A stretch of 64,000 bases of DNA. Origin: Henckelia pumila. Lineage: Eukaryota; Streptophyta; Magnoliopsida; Lamiales; Gesneriaceae. This document shows positions 53,805-64,000 of the stretch, piece after piece. The stretch's first letter is position 1. Every line of letters begins with the position of its first letter. The translations under genes and the position numbers were made by a program. Location: positions 88,554,151 to 88,618,150 of the forward strand of contig NC_133120.1 in the NCBI RefSeq assembly GCF_033568475.1, in the 5' to 3' direction. A model generated the notes under the pieces. It worked only from the letters and a program-made list of their open reading frames with translations. It was not told where the DNA came from and ran no database searches.

Positions 53805-56800
53805 AAAAGATTTCGTCCTCGAAATCTAGGGTAACACCTCGAGAACGTAAATACAGACACTTGCTCGAGTGTCTAGTCGAAATAGCTTCCGACATACTCA
53901 GACTCTTGTCGAATTATATGCAAGCTGCATAAATGCTAAATCACAATAGCATTCTCCGAGCTGGAAACCACTGCATTACTTGATGACAATTAACCTCGCT
54001 TGACACTAACGTACCACAACACTGATACGTCCTTCGTCACAATCACGATCTTACTGATCACGAAGCATACAACAATCCACTTGATCAAGATTATCATCCC
54101 AAGTAAAATCTAAAACTGACTAAGACCAAGTCATAACCTGACTGGCTTACGATATTCTTCGAATCACTAAACAATCCTAACCATCCACTGGTCCCCAAAA
54201 GTTCTCAATGCCCAACACCTCTAGTTAGGAAACACTAATCCCAACACTGTGCTGACACAACAAATCTCTAATTCTTTTCAAGAGAATCTAATTGACACAG
54301 GGTCATACTGCAATATAACTGCTTAACATGATTTCATAGACTGATTATCCTCCCCATGCCTCCCCGAAGCAAAACAGCTTCCCAAGGGCAACACTGGGAA
54401 TTATCCAGTCTAATACCAATCACCGTTCATGTTTCTTAGTATACCTCAGCACCCTGCTATGATGAAAACATCATCACTCACCAATAATGACGCTACGTCA
54501 TTTCTAGCCTCTGATGATCAACATCATCTCAATCATAGGTTATTCACCCATGAATTCCATCGATGGACATCCCCCGATAGTTATACATACTCGCAATCAC
54601 TGTATACAAATCAAAACTAAGGCAAGCTCCCACCAATATGCTCGACTGGGACATTCCACAGTACACAGACATATGGAAACGCTTCCTATACCGTCTCGAA
54701 ACTCGACAGTTGTAAGTGCCTGGTATAACTCAACTCGGAGTCTTTGATGATACCATCATCTCATACCAACCTCCCAAGGTTAATCACACTGATCCTGGGA
54801 CTAAATCCCAACGGATTCTCAATAGTCAAATAGCTTCCCTTGCTGAACTTATCAGCCTCAGCAATGAAAAGACTAATTCGTCGATTCCCTAGCCGATCCT
54901 GGGAAACACTTGTGCTTAGAGTAGTGTGTCACATATAACACCTCCGACTATTGTCTACTGCTGCAACGTAATATCTTCGACAAACAGTCTGCACGGATGT
55001 GACTTACTAACTTGAAAGAAAAAAATCGCTGCATCGCTGTCTTGCGAAGTCTTCAATTCCCACAACAATCTTATTGACCACTAAGTCGATCAACGACTGC
55101 TTTCGATCGTCTCAATGATCTTACGCACCATATGCTAAAAATTAGTGACACCCCCTGCTGGATCTTGAGAACTAAGTCCCAGCTAATGTCACACCTCGCG
55201 ATCATACAACTGATGTTCATATAAGTGTCCAATCCTCGTTGGATCCCAAACTCCAATGGTACTCTTAAGACCTCGTCATAAAAGCACTTTAAGCGACAAA
55301 GTACTATCCCAAGCATTTCTCGATTGCTACATCCAATTCATCGCTGATTGGACTTACTCATCGACCTCGTCGATTTGCTGATTGATACTCACACTTATCA
55401 AATCAGATAACCACTGATCGTCAACACCTAAGTGGCTCGATCAATTACTCTTGACTCGACTGATCCAAGTCTACTATTCCAAACATTGGATTACACAAAA
55501 ACTCTCTGGTTACAACAAACCCGCACTTGGTAACCGAAACATAGCTATTAGTAATCCAATGACACAATCTCGTGTCTTATTACTGAAAGCTATCTCGTAT
55601 ACTGACTTAATCAATCTAACTCTGACAAAGTTAATTATTAACCACTAGTAGTCATTAGCACAAATCCTGTTCCGTCTCAGCACTACTACTCGTTTGTCTT
55701 GTTCACTCGAGATGATCATCAAGACAAACCAAGTTCAAGATCTTCTCGCGATCTTATCAACTTAGACCATTTCCATCTCAGGGAAAATCCTACGCTCAAC
55801 CTCCGAAATATCAGACAGTTCTTGGCGCAATCACTGGACTCATTATTCTTGCCTCGTTCTTTCAAGATGAACATCACGATTCGTCAAGTCCAAGAAGCAT
55901 AACTAACGAATACCAAATATCTTCACAATCTTCGAACATGCTCCGGATCAGATCCCTTGCTAAGACTGTATGACAATTCAAGACTTAGGGTAGCTTACCT
56001 CGATAACCCACCTGGACAACCACCAAGGCTTCACGGGTATAGGCCATGCTTCCCTCAGATCTCAATAATCCTTGTACAATACTTATCATATGATCCAACA
56101 CTTGATGAAATCAATCATCATGAAGTAATTCTTGTATTCGAGTCGAAGTCTCGAAACTGCATCCCATCCTGGATCTCGGATAATTCCTATCTCAAGGAAA
56201 CTTTATCCACAACTCTGATGACAACCACAAGTCATTGTTGGTAGAATTCCATCTACCTACTAGATCCCCACGTCTAGCAGTAATCATCGGTAAAAAATTA
56301 AATCTATCTGCTCAGAGCACACACTTGTCAAGGAAATCCCTCCAAGACTGGTTCCTATAGCAGAACACTATCACTGATATCTCTGACACACCAGATGATA
56401 TCGAACCATCAATATCAAACCTGATATCTAATCCAAGGTCATACCCTGTCGTGACTGTCACCAAATCCCTAGACTGAGTAGCCTTTCCACCGCCATCTCA
56501 TGAAGCACAAAAGGCTCCCAGGTAATCCTCTGAAGTGCAAAGACTCCCAGAGTAACACTGGCATAGGGTCGCTCCCCATCACGTCTAGTCATGATCATAG
56601 TCCACAACTCTTGGTATATACTGGACCTGGCATCCTGATGAAATCCCATCATCGCAAGTCTCAACCTAACAAAGGTCAGACAGTCTACTGTCCTAAGAAA
56701 ACAAACTAGAACAAAATCCAATGTCCGAAAACGAACAATATTCCCATGCCTCTAGATGAGTCCATCCATCGCTGGCACTATCTTAGTCCACTGACTAACT

Positions 56801-57602
56801 AGGTCAATCCTAGGAAAACACCTAGACTAACCGCAAGTCAACAATCACCGTTGGCCCTACTCAAATCCCATGAGTCGCCACAGTTGAACACTAATCAACT
56901 AGGATCAATGCTAAACTTAGCAAAAACATGCAATCATCCACGAATTGCTATATTAATAAAACATGTATCATTGCTTCAAGTTATGTACAATTTCTTGATT
57001 ACAATCCCTATGTAATACAATTACAGTATTCCGAAAATACAAAATGTACAATCAATAACTTGAATGATACAACCAAATCTGATGATTTATTACAACTGAA
57101 ACACTGTTTACAACTACAACAATACTGTATTTAAATCATCATACTAGTCTTCGTTCCTTGAGCATGAAGCTTCTAATTGGCATACGCATCGATACAAGCA
57201 TACTCCCATCCCAGTCTCTCTACATGTCCTCCCGCAAAGAACTCCGGAGAAATGGCACGTGTTAGCTAACCAGCTATGCTCTGCGTCAGTGCATGTCAAT
57301 CGACCTCTTATGCTCACGATCTACCGTCAGCTTTCTTCTTGTAACTAAATCAAGCTTTTGAACATGAAGTTTCCCGTACACGTACCAAAAGCATCGATAC
57401 ACACACACCGACAAAACCATGTTCTGCATGAGTTTAAATGACAATCTCTCCAACTACGAGTGGAGAATCTCTTCGGACTGGAACCACATGGGTTATTACA
57501 CACCATTCATTCCAAAAAGCCCTCAGAGATATCTGACGCGATATTCTCTTTCTTCTCTCCCAGTCTTTTCCTGTTGGAATCCATATGTTCTTCGATCAAC
57601 AT
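53805..57602 (-). mobile_element. Non-coding internal region of the minus-strand LTR element
   Basis: About 3.8 kb without any frame over about 100 codons and without recognisable gag or pol. Just inside the polypurine tract it carries the ATTTCGAGGACGAAATC signature also found before the 3' LTR of the complete element. It is less AT-rich than the surrounding DNA. It may be a LARD-type or badly decayed element; its 5' LTR is not in the window, since the complete gypsy element is inserted at 57603. Confidence 0.55.
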
Positions 57603-58941
57603 TGTAGTAGCCCGAACCCTAATTGAGTAATTAAAGGATTAATGCTAATTAAATAAATTGGGGATTGGACGGATCGGAAGCTCCGAAGGGACGATCGGAA
57701 GCTCCGATCGGGATCGGAAGCTCCGATCGGGATCGGAGGCACCGATGATATTACGTCATCCATGACGTTTGGCTGGATCGGAAGCTCCGATCAGGACCGG
57801 AGGCTCCGATCACCCCTATCCGGAGTCAACAAATGATATTTTGACACGTGGCAGATCAGGATCTTCGGAAGCTCCGATGGCAGGATCGGACGTTCCGATC
57901 GAGGTTCGGACGTTCCGATCAAGGATCGGAGGCTCCGATCGTTGTCTATAAATAGAAGGCCGAGATTTCATTTCTCCTTGCCAATTCCGGATTTCCTCTC
58001 TATTTCTAGTCATATTCGAGCTGTTCTAGTCTTCTTAGGCTTGGTCCGGAGGTCGGAGAGGCGTTCGATAGTCGTAGCGGAGTTGTGCCCAAGTTCTGGA
58101 GGCATCGACATCAAAGGGCTAACGACGGACGAAGGTATAGCTTTTGCTTCCTATAAATATTTAGGAGTATGCAATAGCTTAGTTAAGGCTTTTAGAGCAC
58201 TGTAATGATAGTGGTATCATTTCGCTGTGTAGGCGGACTTTAGGCTTGGACTTAGAGCTGGTAGTGCCTACCTGGTATTTGAGGTACGAAAGTACTGTTC
58301 GAGATATCCTGACTGAGTATGCATGTATTATATGACTGCATGATTTATATGCCATGATATTATGCTGCATTCATTTGCATCTTGCTGTATCTCCTTCGAG
58401 ATGTCTGTTAGTAGGGTTGTACCCTATCCTGTTAGTGGATGGACTTCCATCGATTTGGGTCCGGTGTTTCCACGGTTATCTTGGTATGGGAGCCACCTCT
58501 TGAAGCGACGGCACAGCGTGCTACATACCAGGGCCCGGTCTGTCTCTGTTATCTGATCCTTGACCTCGAGTCTATAGGGAGTTCACTTTGCATGCATGTA
58601 TACTCATACTCTCGCACTGAGCGTTTTATGCTCACGTCTCGTACTCTGTATTTTCTGGACACCCTATTCCATGGGGCAGGTTTGCGATTGGACGAGGAGG
58701 GTGGATCCAGGAGGGGCTAGTCAGTGGTTGGTCAGCTGGAGCTTCGTCTAGGCTTTATTACTGTTGTTTGGGTTTATACAGCTATTCGATTTGGTTGTAT
58801 ATTATTGGATAATTACAGATTCCTTTACTTGGGATTGTATTTTGTTATTGGTTTTCGCAGTTTTATTCTGATATCTGTTTTATTAAGTTAATTGTATGCC
58901 TAAGTTCTGTTTAGTAGGTGATCCGGGTAAGGGTCACTACA
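57603..58941 (+). repeat. 5' LTR with palindrome array and TATA box
   Basis: 57669-57945 holds about ten copies of a short inverted motif of the form TCGGA-N3-TCCGA (N3 AGC, GGC or CGT) just upstream of the TATA box CTATAAATAG (about 57942-57951). The array is GC- and CG-rich, unlike the rest. The right part carries a long segment shared with the 52387 and 48093 LTRs (TTTAGGAGTATGCAATAGCT). Confidence 0.88.
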
Positions 58942-58945
58942 TTTA

Positions 58946-58957
58946 TGGTATCAGAGC
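58946..58957 (+). promoter_or_regulatory. Gypsy tRNA-iMet primer-binding site
   Basis: TGGTATCAGAGC four bases after the 5' LTR end, complementary to the 3' end of initiator tRNA-Met. Same sequence as in both endogenous viruses. Confidence 0.92.
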
Positions 58958-59006
58958 ATGCAAAAGATTTCTTGGGATTTAGTCTCATCTTGAGGTATTT
59001 TTGTAG

Positions 59007-62000
59007 ATGTCAAATCGTGACGACCAGAGTTCTCATGGCAGTGTTGGTGGGCGTTGGGGTGATGCCGACCGGGAGCCTCGTCGAGAACGGCGTCATCGTC
59101 ACCATGACGACGAGCGTTTCACTGTGCGTCGATTCTTAGCTATGGGTCCTAAGCCCTTAGTTGGAGGTGAGTCTCCGGAGGATGCGGAGAACTGGTTAGA
59201 CCGCATGGAGACGACTTTTCAGACTTTCCAATGCACCGATGAGCAGAAGGTGGAGACCCTTGGCTATCTTCTGGATGGGCGTGCGCGCAGGTGGTGGAGG
59301 TTTACTTCTGCACCTTTTGTTACGGCGAGAGGAGTGGCCACCTGGGCCGAGTTTCGCACAGCTTTCCAAAAGCGGTATTTTCCTCCTGCACTCCGACAGT
59401 CGAAGGCAGGCGAGCTACTGAGTCTGCGACAGGGAACCATGTCTATTGATGAGTATCAGCAGAGGTTCTTTGATCTGCTATCCTATTGCCCCGAGATTGC
59501 TGATAGCTCAGGGATGAAGTATAATCTGTTCCTTCAGGGCCTTAACCCTGATATCCATGACCGTGTGGCGGTTGGTGATGACATGTCCTACGAGGGTTTG
59601 GTGAGCCGTTGTCACCAGGCGGAGGACAGCATTCGGCGGAACAGGTCTTTCTCTCAGTCGAGACCTGCTAGTTCTTTGGCCCCCCGTGCCCAGTCATTCA
59701 AGAAGTCCGGGTCTACTTCTTCCTCTGGTTCGGGAGGTGTTGTCCGTTTCGGTAAGAAGGACAAGTGTGATCACTGTGGGAAGAACCATCCATCCGATAA
59801 GTGCCGCAGAGCTTCTGGAGCTTGTTTCCGTTGTGGAGAGACTGGTCATATCCGGAGGGATTGTCCACTGTCTGGGGGAGGCGGTTCTGGATCTGGTTCA
59901 GGATCTGGTTCTCAGGCTACCGTACAGCAGAGGTCGCATGGACAGTCTGCTGGGAGTTCTCATTTGAGGCCACGAGCTTCTGGCCAGGTGTTTGCCCTGA
60001 GACATGATCAGGCTGTGGAGGAGAATGAGAAAGTCATCGCAGGTACATTTATGCTTTATGGTATACCTGCTCTTGTACTTATTGACACTGGTGCATCTCA
60101 TTCCTTCATTTCTGCACGTTTTGTTAAGAGGCATAAGTTACCATGCATTGCACTAGACGTAGTGATGTCTGTTTCTACTCCGACGGGCCAATCTGCTTTG
60201 GCTAAGCGTCTAGTGATGGGTTGCCCTTTAGAGTTCGAAGGGAACATTCTGTTAGCAAATCTCATGGTCCTGGCGATGGACGACTTTGATTGCATTCTGG
60301 GAATAGATGTGCTAACTACCTATCGAGCTTCAGTGGACTGCTATCAGAGATTAGTACGCTTTCATCCGGAAGGGAGTGAGAGTTGGTTTTTCTATGGTGA
60401 GGGAGCGCGACCCCCGATGCCTTTGGTATCAGCTTTGAGAGCCTGTCGAGCTCTAGAGTCTGGCGGGGAAGGCTACCTTATCTATGCAGTTGATTTGTCC
60501 GCTGAGAGTATTGGGATAGAGAGCATTCCTGTTGTGGATGAATTTCCAGATGTGTTTCCTGATGAGATTCCGGGTTTTCCTCCTGCTAGGGAAGTCGAGT
60601 TTGGCATAGAGTTGATGCCGGGTACTTCGCCTATTTCTAGAGCACCGTATCGTCTGGCTCCGTCAGAGATGCGTGAGTTGAAGAATCAGCTACAGGATCT
60701 TTTGGACAAGGGGTACATTCGTCCTAGTGTATCTCCTTGGGGAGCTCCTGTTCTCTTCGTGAAGAAGAAGGATGGGTCGATGCGGCTGTGCATTGACTAT
60801 CGGCAGCTGAATCGAGTCACTATGAAGAACAAGTATCTGTTGCCTCGTATAGATGACTTGTTTGATCAGCTGCATGGTACTTCTATTTACTCCAAGATTG
60901 ACTTGAGATCTGGGTATCATCAGTTGAGAGTCCGTGATCAGGACGTAGCCAAGACTGCATTCCGTACTCGCTATGGGCATTACGAGTTCCTAGTGATGCC
61001 ATTTGGTTTGACCAATGCGCCGGCTATATTCATGGATTTGATGAACCGTGTCTTCAGGGAGTATTTGGACAAGTTTGTTGTGGTCTTCATTGACGACATC
61101 TTGGTGTATTCGCGTAATACGGAAGAGCATGTTTCTCACTTGCGGTTGGTACTGCAGACTCTTCGAGATGAGCAATTGTACGCCAAGCTGAGCAAGTGTG
61201 AGTTTTGGATGGATAGAGTGGTCTTTCTTGGCCATATCATATCCAGGGAGGGGATTTCTGTTGATCCAAGCAAGATTGAAGCGGTACTTAATTGGTCGCG
61301 TCCGACGACAGTTGCTGAGATCCGTAGTTTTCTGGGTCTAGCAGGGTATTATCGTCGCTTCATTCTGAACTTCTCTCAGTTAGCTCGACCGTTGACGCAG
61401 CTTACCCGCAAGGGTGTGGATTTTGAGTGGTCCTCCGAGTGTGAGGAGAATTTCCGTGAGCTTCGACGGCGATTGACTTCTGCACTGGTGTTAGCATTAC
61501 CGTCAGGATCTGGAGGGTATGTAGTTTACACGGATGCTTCTCTTCAGGGGTTAGGTTGTGTCCTGACTCAGAATGGGCATGTGATCGCATACGCTTCTAG
61601 ACAGCTGAAGCTTCACGAGGACAACTACCCAGTCCATGATTTGGAGTTGGCAGCCATTGTGTTCGCTTTGAAGATCTGGCGTCATTATCTGTATGGCGAG
61701 AAATTTGAGATCTTCACCGACCATAAGAGTCTCAAGTATTTGTTCACTCAGGCGGAGTTGAACATGAGGCAGAGACGTTGGATGGACTTGCTTAAGGACT
61801 ATGATTGCGAGATTAAGTACCATCCGGGAGCTGCTAATCTCACCGCTGATGCTTTGAGTCGCAAGGTGCGACTATCCGCACTTCAGACTTGTTCGATGTC
61901 TAGTGCGATCAGTGACTGCTGTACTTCAGGTTATACCTTCAAGCATAAGAAAGGTATGCAGAGTATCCAGATGTTTGCGATATTATCTGAGCCAGCTTTG

Positions 62001-62885
62001 TACTCGCGGATCCGAGATGCTCAGATGTCTGATTCGAAGACCCAGCGTTTAGCTCGTCTAGCTAACGAGGGTAGCTTGTCTGGATTTCATTATCAGTCAG
62101 ATGGCTTTCTGTGTTTGTCTGGTAGGCTTGTGATTCCACAGGATGAAGAGTTGCGAGAGGAGATTTTATCTCAGGCACATCGCACTAAGTTGAGTATTCA
62201 TCCTGGGAGCAACAAAATGTACAAGGATCTACGTACTCGTTTCTGGTGGAAGGGAATGAAACGCAGTGTTTATCAGTTTGTTTCCAGATGTTTGGTGTGT
62301 CAACAGGTCAAGGCAGAGCACCGACGACCTGGAGGATTGCTTCACAGTCTGCCTATTCCTGAATGGAAATGGGAGTTTATCACTATGGACTTTGTGACCT
62401 ATTTGCCGGTATCCCCGAGGAACTGTGATGCTATCTGGGTTGTGGTGGACCGACTCACCAAGTCAGCGCATTTCATTGCCTATAGCCGAGAGTACTCTGT
62501 GGATCGCATGGCTCGGTTGTACATTCAGGAGATCGTTCGACTTCATGGAGTGCCTGTGAGCATTGTCAGCGATCGGGACCCCAGGTTTACTTCTAGATTC
62601 TGGGGGAGTGTTCAGCGTGCGATGGGTACTACTCTCAGTTTGAGTACAGCCTATCATCCAGAGACTGATGGTCAGTCAGAGCGCACTATCCGTACGTTAG
62701 AGGATATGCTTAGAGCGTGCGTCTTGGATTTTGGTTCAGCCTGGCAGGATCATTTGCCGTTGATCGAGTTCGCTTACAACAACAGCTATCACACTAGTAT
62801 TGGGATGGCACCTTTTGAGGCGTTGTATGGGCGACGTTGTCGTACTCCACTCTTCTGGGAAGAAGTGGGGGGAGAGACAGGCTGA
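59007..62885 (+). CDS. Gypsy gag-pol polyprotein up to a frameshift
   Basis: 1292 residues in one frame, so gag and pol are fused. Retrotransposon gag domain (about 60-200), CCHC knuckle [14 protein letters not shown] (272-285), protease DTGAS (360-364), RT with FIDD (694-697), RNase H starting YTDAS (841), integrase HHCC zinc finger (about 1060-1100), then the integrase core. The frame ends early in the conserved stretch after LFWEEVG because of one extra G in a run at 62866-62872. Before that point no stop or missing catalytic residue was seen. The start ATG is 66 bases downstream of the LTR end. Confidence 0.92.
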   Translation: MSNRDDQSSHGSVGGRWGDADREPRRERRHRHHDDERFTVRRFLAMGPKPLVGGESPEDAENWLDRMETTFQTFQCTDEQKVETLGYLLDGRARRWWRFTSAPFVTARGVATWAEFRTAFQKRYFPPALRQSKAGELLSLRQGTMSIDEYQQRFFDLLSYCPEIADSSGMKYNLFLQGLNPDIHDRVAVGDDMSYEGLVSRCHQAEDSIRRNRSFSQSRPASSLAPRAQSFKKSGSTSSSGSGGVVRFGKKDKCDHCGKNHPSDKCRRASGACFRCGETGHIRRDCPLSGGGGSGSGSGSGSQATVQQRSHGQSAGSSHLRPRASGQVFALRHDQAVEENEKVIAGTFMLYGIPALVLIDTGASHSFISARFVKRHKLPCIALDVVMSVSTPTGQSALAKRLVMGCPLEFEGNILLANLMVLAMDDFDCILGIDVLTTYRASVDCYQRLVRFHPEGSESWFFYGEGARPPMPLVSALRACRALESGGEGYLIYAVDLSAESIGIESIPVVDEFPDVFPDEIPGFPPAREVEFGIELMPGTSPISRAPYRLAPSEMRELKNQLQDLLDKGYIRPSVSPWGAPVLFVKKKDGSMRLCIDYRQLNRVTMKNKYLLPRIDDLFDQLHGTSIYSKIDLRSGYHQLRVRDQDVAKTAFRTRYGHYEFLVMPFGLTNAPAIFMDLMNRVFREYLDKFVVVFIDDILVYSRNTEEHVSHLRLVLQTLRDEQLYAKLSKCEFWMDRVVFLGHIISREGISVDPSKIEAVLNWSRPTTVAEIRSFLGLAGYYRRFILNFSQLARPLTQLTRKGVDFEWSSECEENFRELRRRLTSALVLALPSGSGGYVVYTDASLQGLGCVLTQNGHVIAYASRQLKLHEDNYPVHDLELAAIVFALKIWRHYLYGEKFEIFTDHKSLKYLFTQAELNMRQRRWMDLLKDYDCEIKYHPGAANLTADALSRKVRLSALQTCSMSSAISDCCTSGYTFKHKKGMQSIQMFAILSEPALYSRIRDAQMSDSKTQRLARLANEGSLSGFHYQSDGFLCLSGRLVIPQDEELREEILSQAHRTKLSIHPGSNKMYKDLRTRFWWKGMKRSVYQFVSRCLVCQQVKAEHRRPGGLLHSLPIPEWKWEFITMDFVTYLPVSPRNCDAIWVVVDRLTKSAHFIAYSREYSVDRMARLYIQEIVRLHGVPVSIVSDRDPRFTSRFWGSVQRAMGTTLSLSTAYHPETDGQSERTIRTLEDMLRACVLDFGSAWQDHLPLIEFAYNNSYHTSIGMAPFEALYGRRCRTPLFWEEVGGETG

Positions 62886-63423
62886 GGGACCGGAGTTTAT
62901 CCAGCAGGCGATAGATATTGTTGATCAAATCAAGAAACGGATTAAGACTGCACAGGATCGTCAGGCCAGTTATGCTAATATCAAGCGTAGGCCTTTGCAG
63001 TTCGAGGTCGGGGAGAAAGTGTTTCTAAGAGTGTCACCTTTCCGCAAGATTCTCAGATTTGGCCTTAAGGGCAAGTTGTCTCCCAGATTTATCGGTCCGT
63101 TTGAGATCTTGGAGAGCATTGGCGATTTGGCTTATCGACTAGCTTTGCCACCGCATCTATCCAGCATTCACGACGTGTTCCACGTATCTCTGTTGCGACG
63201 GTATGTGGCGGATGAGTCCCATATTCTGCAGCGGTCTGAGGTTCAGGTAGACAAGGATTTGACTTATGTTGAGAAACCTCTTCGTATCCTGGATTATAAG
63301 GATAAGGTTTTACGGAACAAAGTCATTCCTTTGGTTTTAGTTCAGTGGCAGCGCCGAGGCACTGAGGAAGCTACTTGGGAGCTTGAGGACAGGATGCGTA
63401 AAGACCATCCTGAGTTGTTTTGA
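62873..63423 (+). CDS. Gypsy integrase C-terminus and chromodomain (shifted frame)
   Basis: Continues the polyprotein in the next frame from about 62873. It contains the [18 protein letters not shown] integrase tail, the GPFEIL and [12 protein letters not shown] motifs, and a C-terminal chromodomain-like module with [18 protein letters not shown]. Such chromodomains steer integration to heterochromatin and define the Del/Tekay clade. The stop is at 63423. The frame also opens at 62800, but the codons before 62873 are in the wrong phase for the protein. Confidence 0.88.
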
Positions 63424-63557
63424 TTTCATTCTTTAAGTTGTATTCAGTTGCAAACTCTGTAAACGTTTGTTTGAATAAAGAATGTTTCTGATTTCTGTAT
63501 TTGCATTCAGTACTTAAGATCTGATTTCGAGGACGAAATATCTTAAGTGGGGGAGAA

Positions 63558-64000
63558 TGTAGTAGCCCGAACCCTAATTGAGTAATTAAAGGATTAATGC
63601 TAATTAAATAAATTGGGGATTGGACGGATCGGAAGCTCCGAAGGGACGATCGGAAGCTCCGATCGGGATCGGAAGCTCCGATCGGGATCGGAGGCACCGA
63701 TGATATTACGTCATCCATGACGTTTGGCTGGATCGAAAGCTCCGATCAGGACCGGAGGCTCCGATCACCCCTATCCGAAGTCAACAAATGATATTTTGAC
63801 ACGTGGCAGATCAGGATCTTCGGAAGCTCCGATGGCAGGATCGGACGTTCCGATCGAGGTTCGGACGTTTCGATCAAGGATCGGAGGCTCCGATCGTTGT
63901 CTATAAATAGAAGGCCGAGATTTCATTTCTCCTTGCCAATTCCGGATTTCCTCTCTATTTCTAGTCATATTCGAGCTGTTCTAGTCTTCTTAGGCTTGGT
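63558..64000 (+). repeat. 3' LTR of the gypsy element, first 443 bp
   Basis: Begins TGTAGTAGCCCG directly after the polypurine tract. Identical to 57603-58045 except for three transitions, at about 63729, 63777 and 63870. It is cut by the end of the window. Confidence 0.93.

Larger units (their letters stand above)
57603..64000 (+). mobile_element. Ty3/gypsy chromovirus (Del/Tekay-like), right end cut by window
   Basis: 5' LTR 57603-58941 (1339 bp, TGTAG...TACA), primer site for tRNA-iMet at 58946-58957, gag-pol 59007-63423, polypurine tract 63547-63557, 3' LTR from 63558 past the window end. The domain order gag-protease-RT-RNase H-integrase-chromodomain is that of chromoviruses. The 443 visible bases of the 3' LTR differ from the 5' LTR at three positions only, so insertion was recent. 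It lies inside the older minus-strand LTR element. Confidence 0.95.

Noticed and set aside
59239-61823. Many frames overlapping gypsy gag-pol on both strands
   Set aside because: They are shadows of a high-confidence polyprotein frame.

Overview
The window is nuclear DNA of a flowering plant. It has split protein-coding genes with plant orthologues, AT-rich intergenic DNA and many plant-type transposons. The LTR families and overall look suggest an asterid eudicot, but I cannot name the species. About one fifth carries three host genes. The rest is mobile or viral: two different endogenous pararetroviruses (Caulimoviridae) and nested DNA and LTR elements, many of which can be bounded by target-site duplications (TSDs) read directly from the sequence.

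Layout. 1-10513: an endogenous pararetrovirus (EPRV-1) as two convergent copies. The minus-strand copy (about 10513-3019) is nearly full length, and its three ORFs (movement protein, capsid-protease-RT-RNase H polyprotein, RG-rich distal protein) are uninterrupted. The plus-strand copy (1-2834) is partial and rearranged. 11456-14978: a FOREVER YOUNG (FEY)-type short-chain dehydrogenase, 8 exons, plus strand. 15712-17092: a Mutator-like MITE. 17337-21429: a plastid-type rhodanese-domain protein like Arabidopsis STR8, 8 exons, plus strand. 22024-23809: an organic cation/carnitine transporter (OCT), 2 exons, minus strand. 24179-28605: non-autonomous DNA elements and a Ty1/copia solo LTR. 28726-37280: an 8.55-kb CACTA (En/Spm) element with a broken TNP2 gene joined to the end of a C48-peptidase gene. 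37719-38249: a hAT MITE. 38766-46276: a second, older pararetrovirus (EPRV-2) with caulimovirus/soymovirus-like gene order, opened exactly between its capsid and pol genes. 47567-52383: PIF/Harbinger-type elements, one with a transposase fragment, one split by a Ty3/gypsy solo LTR. 52387-57602: an LTR on the minus strand with a non-coding internal region. 57603-64000: a young Ty3/gypsy chromovirus, complete except for one frameshift and for its 3' LTR running off the window.

The three host genes look intact and unrelated in function: an oxidoreductase, a sulfurtransferase-fold plastid protein and a membrane transporter. The rhodanese gene and the transporter are convergent. The strongest unusual signals are the gap-free inverted viral copies with a chimeric 507-residue frame between them, a primer-binding site that also encodes the start of the viral movement protein, the linearised second virus flanked by TIR-like arms, the CACTA subterminal hairpin, and arrays of short TCGGA-N3-TCCGA palindromes in the gypsy LTRs.
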